Source: Prevotellaceae bacterium (GTDB lineage Bacteria; Bacteroidota; Bacteroidia; Bacteroidales; Bacteroidaceae). From it: a DNA stretch of 13,421 nt. Below are positions 8,124 to 13,421 of the stretch, one piece after another. The stretch lies in assembly GCA_003150315.1 (NCBI GenBank), contig QAML01000080.1:1-13421 (forward strand), read 5' to 3'. The notes under the pieces were generated by a model. The model was not told the DNA's origin and ran no database searches. It was given only the letters and a program-made list of their open reading frames with translations. The translations under genes were made by a program, and so were the position numbers. The first letter of the stretch is position 1. Every line of letters begins with the position of its first letter.

Positions 8124-11100
8124 TTACTTAACAACCAAGAAACAGATAAGTTCAAAGTCATCTAATCCTGATACAGCAGACATCAATGCAGATGTTCCAC
8201 CTGCAGAGAATAAGCTGTCAATATCACTTTCTTCTTTACAATCAATAATAGAGTTGATTGCTTCACTAAGAAGTTCTGACATTTCGCTCATATCTCTTCC
8301 ATCATCTGTTTCTTCATTGAATCGCTGGCATAATTCCTTAATTGGTTCTTTCTTGCCACGACAAAGAAGTCTGATGTCATCCAGCATTTTCTTTGGATTT
8401 AAATAGTCACAAATGACTTCTCCGTCTGTTCCAATATAAACCATGTAGAACGGATGGATTCTGTTCTGATTATCAATATTTACACTGTTATTTATATTTT
8501 TCAGAATGAATACAACGCCTTCCGGCAACTCGTCAGTTGCAGGAACAACTGCGTGCATTCCTTTTGGCTTCTTATCCAAATCACCATGATTTTTTACATA
8601 CTCAAGAAGATCTAGTCTGAATTCATTCAAGCCTAAATCCATGATGGAAATACCACTGGACATATCTTCGATATCAACTACTTCTTCCTGAAGACGTTTA
8701 AGCTGCTGTTTACGATATTCAAGGTCTCCCTTTTCCTCTGGATTGATAAGGTCATCATCACCAGTAGAAGTCATAACAGAAATCTTCATTCTTGTTTCTA
8801 CTCGACCCTTAAGATTGATATATTCATCCAAATCCATATCAGGCCAGAAGTTTACAAGCTGAATCTGTGAGTTTCTACTGCCGATACGGTCTACTCGACC
8901 AAATCGCTGAATAATACGTACAGGGTTCCAGTGAATATCATAATTCACAAGATAGTCACAGTCCTGAAGGTTCTGACCTTCGGAAATACAGTCTGTAGCA
9001 ATAAGAACATCAATCTCAGTTTTGCTTCCCGGCATTAATACATCTCTGCCTTTTGAAATTGGAGAGAAGCAAGTAAGCACATTATTAAGTGTAGCTCTGA
9101 ATCCCTTGATAGTTGTCTTTCCGTCAATAGAACCTGTGATAACTGCTGTATCCAAGCCATACTTCTTTTTGATATATGTACTAACGTTGTCGTAAAGGTA
9201 CTCTGCAGTATCCGAGAAAGCTGAGAAAATTAATACTTTCTTGTTACCCGGATTGATTGGATTCTCGATTTTTTCAGATACCAATTTCAGTAATTCCTGA
9301 AGCTTACTATCATGTTCCGGAGTAATGTCCGCAACCATCAAAGTCAGCAATTCAAGAACATCTGCATCTGCTTTTAATTCTGTGCGCCATGACTTATAAT
9401 CCATATCCGCCAGCTCGATTTTAACTTTCTTACCGACTGTAAAGTATTCTGTATTACCATCGTCCATGTCAAATTCTGAATCAGATGCTTCATACATATC
9501 AATGTCAGCTGCACCGTACTTTTCAAAATCATCAATAGCCTTGATGGTACTTTCAATCAATGCCTTAATTCTCTTAAGTGTAAGCTGGAATGAGTTAACT
9601 GAACTTTCCAGACGCTTTAAGAGGTTGATGCTCATCAATCTTCTGATACCTTCTTCACGACCAGTCTGTGTAAGGTTGTCTCCCTTATTATGAGTAAAGT
9701 CGATATACTTCTGCACCTTGCTAGGGAAGATGTAGTTGGAAGGTGTATAGATGCACAGTGTTAAAAGCATTAACTGCTCATATATTTCATTGTAATTGAT
9801 AGCTGAATTCAGGTCTGTTAGCTGAGGTCGACGCGAAATAGGCTTCTTTCTCTCAGGGAACTTTCCAATTTCAGCTGTATCATAATATTTCTCGATATGC
9901 TTTCTTGAACGAGCAATCGTAACACTATCGAGCAATTCAAAGAAATCAAAATCAAGTGTTCTAAGCAATGCATCAGTCGTTCTTGCTTCCGGTTCCAACT
10001 TACTCCATGTATTGAAAGCACGCTGAGCCTGCTTGAAGATTTCTTCAATTGTCTTTGTAGTATTCAGCTGCTTATTCATATTTTCAGAATCACCTTCATA
10101 GGCGATAGCAAGCTGATTCTTTAAGTCAACAAATCTATTATTTACCGGAGTTGCAGACAGCATTAAAACTTTTGTTTTTACACCGGCTCTGATGATTTTA
10201 TCCATTAACTTTACATATCGGTTCTCATGAGTATTTGCATGAGTACCTGCACCGTTACGGAAGTTATGAGATTCATCGATTACAACTAGGTCATAATTAC
10301 CCCAGTTTAATCTATCCAAATCAAGGCCATTAGAGAAACCGTGTGCCCTTGATAAATCTGTGTGGAATAAGACATCATAATTAAGTCTATCCGCTGCAAT
10401 CGGATTATTTACATAGTTATCTTTATAAGTATTCCAGTTTTCTGCCAACTTCTTAGGGCAGAGAACAAGAACGCTTTTATTTCTGTTTTCGTAGTATTTC
10501 ACTACTGCAAGTGCAGTGAACGTTTTACCAAGACCTACGCTATCCGCAAGAATGCAACCGTTATAGCGTTCCAGCTTATTTATGATGGCTAATACAGCAT
10601 CTTTCTGGAAGTCATATAAAAGACTCCAAATCTTACTCTGCTTAAATCCTGTAGCTTCATTAGGCAGTTCATCTTCAGAAATATCATCAAGGAATTCACT
10701 GAACACATGATACAAAGTCATGAAATAAATAAACTCGGGTGAATTCTCATTATAGGCAGTTGTAATATTTTCAATTACAACATTTGTAACATCCTGAAGC
10801 TTCTCATGGTCATTCCACAAGGTTTCAAACAACTGCATATAAGAAGCAGAAAAAGGTGCTTCAAAACGATTGACCATGTTGTAGCTGTTATTACCACGCT
10901 CACATCCAATATCAACTGTAGTAAAACCATTCATAGGCATATAAGCTACTTGCTGCTGTTTGTTAGCAACCGTAACAAATCCTCCCATGTTCTCACCGGT
11001 TGTATTAGATTTGAATGTTGCTTTGCGCTTAATCCAGTCAGCACACTCTTTAGCGATTGCCTTCTGGGTCATTTCATTTCTAAGCTTCAATTCAAATTCA

Positions 11101-11360
11101 GTACCATAAAGACTGCTCTCACGATTTAATCTTGGTATATAAAATTCTCTTTTTTGCTTTTCTGCTTTTTCTGTTACGAAGGTTGGAGAAGTGAAAATGA
11201 AGCGACACTCATCCACTGACTCCAGTTGCTTTTTTAATTCTTTGTAGGCATACATGGAAAAGCAAGCTGCAGCAATAGATACCTTGCTGCCCTTACTGAT
11301 AGTAGATGCCATATCGTCACGGACAATTTCCGTAACGTTATCAAATACTTTCACTTCCAT
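8124..11360 (-). CDS. Large SF2 helicase, RapA/SNF2-like, with PLD-like N-terminal region
   Basis: A 1078-residue protein and the first gene of the operon. The motor is SF2 of the SNF2/RapA type: Walker A ADSVGLGKT at 272-280, DESH at 362-365, SATPVNN at 402-408, motif V ATDCISEGQNLQD at 788-800 and motif VI QRFGRVDRIGS at 818-828. The segment of about 410-700 between the two RecA lobes is long. Residues 1-230 resemble the phospholipase D-like domain often fused in front of such helicases (SKGSKVSIAAACFSMYAYKEL, then CRFIFTSPTF), but I find no proper HxKxxxxD motif, so it is probably not catalytic. The C-terminal 200 residues are unassigned. The start is supported by AAGGAG about eight bases upstream of the ATG. 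Likely role: ATP-driven remodelling or translocation on DNA in defence. SNF2-type enzymes also occur in DISARM, but the other DISARM genes are absent here. Confidence 0.88.
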   Translation of the reverse strand: MEVKVFDNVTEIVRDDMASTISKGSKVSIAAACFSMYAYKELKKQLESVDECRFIFTSPTFVTEKAEKQKREFYIPRLNRESSLYGTEFELKLRNEMTQKAIAKECADWIKRKATFKSNTTGENMGGFVTVANKQQQVAYMPMNGFTTVDIGCERGNNSYNMVNRFEAPFSASYMQLFETLWNDHEKLQDVTNVVIENITTAYNENSPEFIYFMTLYHVFSEFLDDISEDELPNEATGFKQSKIWSLLYDFQKDAVLAIINKLERYNGCILADSVGLGKTFTALAVVKYYENRNKSVLVLCPKKLAENWNTYKDNYVNNPIAADRLNYDVLFHTDLSRAHGFSNGLDLDRLNWGNYDLVVIDESHNFRNGAGTHANTHENRYVKLMDKIIRAGVKTKVLMLSATPVNNRFVDLKNQLAIAYEGDSENMNKQLNTTKTIEEIFKQAQRAFNTWSKLEPEARTTDALLRTLDFDFFELLDSVTIARSRKHIEKYYDTAEIGKFPERKKPISRRPQLTDLNSAINYNEIYEQLMLLTLCIYTPSNYIFPSKVQKYIDFTHNKGDNLTQTGREEGIRRLMSINLLKRLESSVNSFQLTLKRIKALIESTIKAIDDFEKYGAADIDMYEASDSEFDMDDGNTEYFTVGKKVKIELADMDYKSWRTELKADADVLELLTLMVADITPEHDSKLQELLKLVSEKIENPINPGNKKVLIFSAFSDTAEYLYDNVSTYIKKKYGLDTAVITGSIDGKTTIKGFRATLNNVLTCFSPISKGRDVLMPGSKTEIDVLIATDCISEGQNLQDCDYLVNYDIHWNPVRIIQRFGRVDRIGSRNSQIQLVNFWPDMDLDEYINLKGRVETRMKISVMTSTGDDDLINPEEKGDLEYRKQQLKRLQEEVVDIEDMSSGISIMDLGLNEFRLDLLEYVKNHGDLDKKPKGMHAVVPATDELPEGVVFILKNINNSVNIDNQNRIHPFYMVYIGTDGEVICDYLNPKKMLDDIRLLCRGKKEPIKELCQRFNEETDDGRDMSEMSELLSEAINSIIDCKEESDIDSLFSAGGTSALMSAVSGLDDFELICFLVVK

Positions 11361-11381
11361 TTTTTACATCTCCTTGACTCG

Positions 11382-11397
11382 GTGTAATCACTTACAC
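11382..11397. promoter_or_regulatory. Inverted repeat, possible operator 1 (leader)
   Basis: GTGTAA and TTACAC form perfect 6-bp arms around a 4-base spacer. The site lies in the 5' leader of the operon, between the predicted promoter and the ribosome binding site, and is centred 30 bp from a second repeat with the same 6-4-6 geometry. It may be a repressor site or a small mRNA hairpin. The arm sequences of the two repeats differ, so one regulator binding both is not implied. Confidence 0.4.
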
Positions 11398-11411
11398 ACA
11401 TTGACATTCTC

Positions 11412-11427
11412 GACTGTCTATACAGTC
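11412..11427. promoter_or_regulatory. Inverted repeat, possible operator 2 at the start of transcription
   Basis: GACTGT and ACAGTC form perfect 6-bp arms around a 4-base spacer. Its upstream edge is only five bases past the predicted -10 box, so it would cover the transcription start, a classic place for repressor binding. No regulator gene is present in the window. Confidence 0.45.
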
Positions 11428-11432
11428 ATCCC

Positions 11433-11460
11433 ATTCTATTCTAATAATTCTAGTGTCCAA
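11433..11460 (-). promoter_or_regulatory. Predicted sigma-A promoter of the restriction operon
   Basis: Read on the minus strand, TTGGAC (11455-11460) serves as the -35 and TAGAAT (11433-11438) as the -10, with a 16-bp spacer. Each differs from consensus by one or two bases. Transcription would start near 11426 and give a leader of about 65 nt before the helicase ATG. This is the best promoter match in the region between the IS element and the operon, so the operon seems to have its own promoter and need not depend on the IS. It lies just after the stop codon of the truncated gene at 11464-11583. Confidence 0.5.
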
Positions 11461-11463
11461 TAA

Positions 11464-11583
11464 TCAGGACTCTGTAATCGTCTTATCTTTAATATGATAA
11501 TCTATTCCTCGTTCCTCGCAGATTTTAATCACATCTGCTGCACACTCGTTATAAAACTTCTTGTGCGTTTTGTATTGCACTAG
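11464..11583 (-). pseudogene. 3' tail of an unidentified gene, front missing beside the IS
   Basis: A 39-codon stretch with convincing coding character (ordinary codon use, amphipathic pattern) ends in a TGA at 11464-11466. It contains HKKFYNECAADVIKICEERG and then IDYHIKDKTITES. In this frame a stop (TGA, 11584-11586) lies just upstream, a few bases from the IS end at 11595, and I see no ribosome binding site, so it is most likely the C-terminus of a gene whose front was removed with or before the IS insertion. The sequence upstream of the IS does not obviously continue it. I do not recognise the family. Because it directly precedes the operon promoter, it may have been the next gene upstream of the defence locus. 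Confidence 0.45.
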
Positions 11584-11594
11584 TCAACATATTT

Positions 11595-11601
11595 TGGACA
11601 C
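11595..11601. repeat. IS3 left terminal inverted repeat (core)
   Basis: TGGACAC, followed by a poorly matching stretch. It pairs with the right end at 12946-12952. Only the outer seven bases match perfectly, so the exact tip is uncertain by one to three bases. Confidence 0.5.
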
Positions 11602-11637
11602 ATACTGTCAAAAAATTATACTTTCAAATTGTATTTT

Positions 11638-12483
11638 TCAGACCTGACTATACTGTTCTCTGAACTGCTTAGGCGTTAAGTAGTTCAGAGAATATGCAGG
11701 CCGTTCTTCATTAAAGAACTTTATGTATTGGGATATTTCATCTTGGATATGTTCATTATCTGTAATATGAAAATCAGTAAATATCTCAGCTTTTATCCAT
11801 CCATTAATGGCTTCCATAGCTGCATTATCTGTTGGCGTACCTGCTCTGGACATCGACCTAATAATATTGTAGGCAGGAAGCAGTTCATTAAATGTTTTTG
11901 ATGCATATACTGATCCTTGATCAGAATGCAGCACTGTTTTGAATTCCGGATGCTGCTTCTTTAACTCAATTACATCGTTTAATCCGCTGATGTATGTCAT
12001 TCTGTCACCACGCTTAGAAGACAATGAATGACTGAGAAGTTCATTATTCCACAAATCCATATAGAGAGTAAGTTCGTAGTAAATCCCCTTCACATAAAAA
12101 GATGTCATGTCGCTGGCAATACACTGCATAGGTCCCGTAATATTCAATTCAGATAAAAGAAGATTGGGATAGACCTTAAATGGAGGCCCCGGCCTTTTGT
12201 ATTTGTAGTGCTTGGATTTACTCTTAATCCCTGCTATTTTGCAACATTTATGTGCATATACATCTGAGACAGTTACTCCCGTATCTAAGCGGATTTTAGC
12301 ATTCAGCCAGCGATACCCATGCGACGGATATCTTTCGTGATATTCCTTAAAAAGTAATATATTATCAATCAAAGCCTTGGTTCTGCCTGCTGGATGGCTA
12401 AGACGTTTTTTCCAATAGTAGAAGCTGCTTCTGCTGATTTCCATACATGCGCATAAGTCCTTTACTGTGAATTCCCCTGACAA
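11638..12483 (-). CDS. IS3-family transposase OrfB (DDE integrase domain)
   Basis: A 281-residue catalytic part of an IS3-family transposase, which cuts and joins DNA ends through a DDE active site in an RNase H-like fold. The first Asp is in ASDMTSFYVKG, the second in VLHSDQGSVYAS, and the Glu in GTPTDNAAMEAINGW. The N-terminus (VKDLCACMEISRSSFYYWKK) is the usual HTH_21-type region before the rve core, and the C-terminus shows the typical RPAYSLNYLTPKQFRE ending. The listed start is a TTG at 12481-12483 with no ribosome binding site; the frame is open up to 12564, so OrfB is probably made as an OrfA-OrfB fusion by ribosomal frameshifting or from a start further up. Catalytic motifs are intact. 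Confidence 0.85.
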   Translation of the reverse strand: MSGEFTVKDLCACMEISRSSFYYWKKRLSHPAGRTKALIDNILLFKEYHERYPSHGYRWLNAKIRLDTGVTVSDVYAHKCCKIAGIKSKSKHYKYKRPGPPFKVYPNLLLSELNITGPMQCIASDMTSFYVKGIYYELTLYMDLWNNELLSHSLSSKRGDRMTYISGLNDVIELKKQHPEFKTVLHSDQGSVYASKTFNELLPAYNIIRSMSRAGTPTDNAAMEAINGWIKAEIFTDFHITDNEHIQDEISQYIKFFNEERPAYSLNYLTPKQFREQYSQV

Positions 12484-12547
12484 TTCGAGGATTATTTGAT
12501 ATTCTTGCTGTCGAGGAGAATATACTCCTTGTCCGCACCAACTCCTT

Positions 12548-12868
12548 TCACCAGATATCCTTTTTTAACCGAGCCTCTCTAATCTTAGACTTCATTAATT
12601 CTTCGATAAGTTCTTCTTTAGACATTGAAGAATAGTCCTCAGAGCTACTCAAAGGTTCTCCGGGTGTTATTGGCGACACAGTAATCTTTTCTTCTTTACG
12701 CCCATAGCTTGAAGTATGTTCTATACCTTGCCATTGCTCATAAAGAATTCTATAACGTCTAGCACTTTCTTCGCTAAGGGCAAAGAGTTTTCCCGCCTTC
12801 AGGTTGGATAAGCCGGATTCGTGTATTTTACGGCCAAGCTCTATGCGTTCTTCTTTACTGTACTTCAT
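12548..12868 (-). CDS. IS3-family OrfA, helix-turn-helix protein, probably shortened
   Basis: A 106-residue protein with an N-terminal helix-turn-helix (KYSKEERIELGRKIHESGLS, then LFALSEESARRYR) that binds the IS ends, and a C-terminal Glu/Lys-rich helix (EELIEELMKSKIREARLKK) for multimerisation. The ATG has GGAGG seven bases upstream. The end is odd: after RLKK, at a run of six A and GG (12559-12566), the frame gives DIW and a stop. In the -1 frame it would read GYLVKGVGADKEY and go on about 22 codons, a tail common in relatives of this IS. This copy may therefore have lost one A, or the A6G run may be a programmed -1 slippage site. OrfB lies in the third frame, which is -1 relative to the extended version. 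Confidence 0.75.
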   Translation of the reverse strand: MKYSKEERIELGRKIHESGLSNLKAGKLFALSEESARRYRILYEQWQGIEHTSSYGRKEEKITVSPITPGEPLSSSEDYSSMSKEELIEELMKSKIREARLKKDIW

Positions 12869-12945
12869 TGGTAACCTCCGTGCACAAATTTGTTGTATGA
12901 TGTGTACAAATTATCTATCTTAAGTGTACAACACCCCACATTTTC

Positions 12946-12952
12946 GTGTCCA
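12946..12952. repeat. IS3 right terminal inverted repeat (core)
   Basis: GTGTCCA on the plus strand, the complement of the left-end TGGACAC. It lies about 78 bases upstream of the orfA start, with room for a promoter, although I find no strong -35/-10 pair. Confidence 0.5.
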
Positions 12953-13421
12953 GTTTTAGTTTACCACTGCAGATTTTTGTAGCCCACCAAGCCAGCCCAC
13001 CATCTCGAGAACGGTTCCCACCAACTTGTGCAAATACCCTCAAAAACGCAGGTTTTTTGGCGTATTTTCAAGGTTTTTAACAATTGATATGCAACGAATT
13101 TTTGTTTAGTTGTACCTATAATCGGAAGTTAACACTTCTGTATAATCGACCCAATCTCAATGTTCCTGTCTATCCGACCATAAAATTTTCTAGATTTTTA
13201 AAGGCTTTTAGGACATTTTTGCGGTATTATTTCCAGTAACCAAAACTATCGAAATACCCTTATTTCAAGCCTTTTTCGCACTTTTAATTGTGTACTCTAG
13301 TCAACAATACTACGCTCTCAATGTGCGTACCAAATCAAAACATACCCACACAAAATTACGGAAATATGAGCAATATTTATACAGTACTAATACTGCTCGT
13401 GCATCCCTTTTCCCACAAAAT
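12953..13421. other. Non-coding flank upstream of the IS
   Basis: No coding region with start, ribosome binding site or family resemblance is visible on either strand, and there is no tRNA or rRNA. What it does hold: three copies of CCCACCA in a G+C-richer patch (12983-12989, 12996-13002, 13017-13023); an imperfect hairpin, AAAACGC against GCGTATTTT with one bulge (13042-13068), which could act as a weak terminator in either direction; and TATAATCG twice (13117-13124, 13141-13148) around a small inverted repeat, GAAGT-TAAC-ACTTC (13125-13138). The G+C-richer patch could belong to an attachment site or to a decayed element end; nothing here proves it. Confidence 0.5.
12983..13023. repeat. Three CCCACCA direct repeats
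   Basis: CCCACCA occurs at 12983-12989, 12996-13002 and 13017-13023, with start-to-start spacings of 13 and 21 bases. Two copies are preceded by AG. The patch stands out from the A+T-rich surroundings. Short, irregularly spaced direct repeats of this size are typical of recombinase arm sites, but also of chance. Confidence 0.35.

Larger units (their letters stand above)
11595..12952 (-). mobile_element. IS3-family insertion sequence, about 1.36 kb
   Basis: The element holds orfA (12548-12868) and orfB (11638-12483) on the minus strand and is bounded by short inverted ends, TGGACAC at 11595-11601 and its complement GTGTCCA at 12946-12952. Size, gene order and DDE transposase fit the IS3 family; I do not assign a subgroup. 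No clear target-site duplication is visible: the three flanking bases are TTT on the left and GTT on the right, which would fit recombination between copies, decay, or a slightly misplaced end. Upstream of orfA, GTGTACAA occurs at 12902-12909 and 12924-12931, two copies 22 bp apart. The IS sits upstream of the restriction operon in the same orientation and separates it from whatever lay before. Confidence 0.8.

Noticed and set aside
1487..11360. DISARM or BREX system
   Set aside because: A methylase and an SNF2-like helicase are present, but there is no DUF1998 helicase, no DUF1998 partner, no separate PLD gene, and no PglZ or BrxC/PglY-type protein. The methylase-Res pair is type III-like.
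11401..11424. Plus-strand promoter starting at TTGACA (11401-11406)
   Set aside because: The only -10-like box (TATACA) is just 12 bp downstream, too close, and no plus-strand gene follows.
11583..11611. Outward promoter from the IS end toward the defence operon
   Set aside because: A perfect TTGACA lies at 11606-11611 on the minus strand, but no -10 box lies 16-18 bp downstream (GTTGAC is found there).
11592..12955. Target-site duplication of the IS
   Set aside because: Flanking bases TTT and GTT do not match, and longer flanks do not either, so no duplication is claimed.
11580..13306. CTAGTCAACA at 11580-11589 and 13297-13306 as a direct repeat bounding an element
   Set aside because: Ten-base matches are expected many times by chance in a window this size, and the flanking bases do not extend the match convincingly.

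Overview
The window looks like an accessory region of a low-GC Gram-positive genome, most likely a gut clostridium (Lachnospiraceae-like). The grounds are the A+T-rich sequence, strong GGAGG ribosome binding sites at almost every start, the protein families present, an IS3-family element, and a scar that resembles the 3' end of a clostridial rlmD (23S rRNA uracil methyltransferase) gene. This placement comes from family knowledge and sequence style, not from a search. All real genes read on the minus strand, so the biological order runs from high to low coordinates.

Layout in transcription order. (1) 13421-12953 is non-coding, with a few short repeats and hairpins. (2) 12952-11595 is an IS3-family insertion sequence with orfA and orfB. 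(3) 11583-11464 is the 3' tail of an unidentified gene whose front is gone, ending near the IS end. (4) 11460-11382 holds a promoter and two 16-bp inverted repeats that look like operators. (5) 11360-1487 is a tight five-gene operon: a large SF2/RapA-like helicase, a DUF4391 protein with a coiled-coil tail, a type III-like adenine DNA methyltransferase (Mod), a type III-like restriction subunit (Res, helicase plus PD-ExK nuclease), and a GIY-YIG/DUF4357 protein. Gaps are 15, 0, 11 and 20 nt. (6) 1486-871 is a patchwork without an intact gene, containing a broken rlmD 3' end, a terminator-like hairpin and short repeats. (7) 870-109 encodes an alpha/beta hydrolase. (8) 50-1 is the first 16 codons of a VOC/glyoxalase-family protein that runs off the window.

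How the genes may work together: Mod and Res carry intact catalytic motifs for methylating host DNA and for translocating on and cutting unmodified DNA, so the core is probably a working type III-like restriction-modification pair. The added helicase, DUF4391 protein and GIY-YIG nuclease are co-transcribed with it and make this an extended, multi-gene anti-phage or anti-plasmid system rather than a plain two-gene type III locus. The roles of the three added proteins are inferred. The flanks (IS element, truncated gene, rlmD scar) fit a defence cargo carried into a recombination hotspot by a mobile element.
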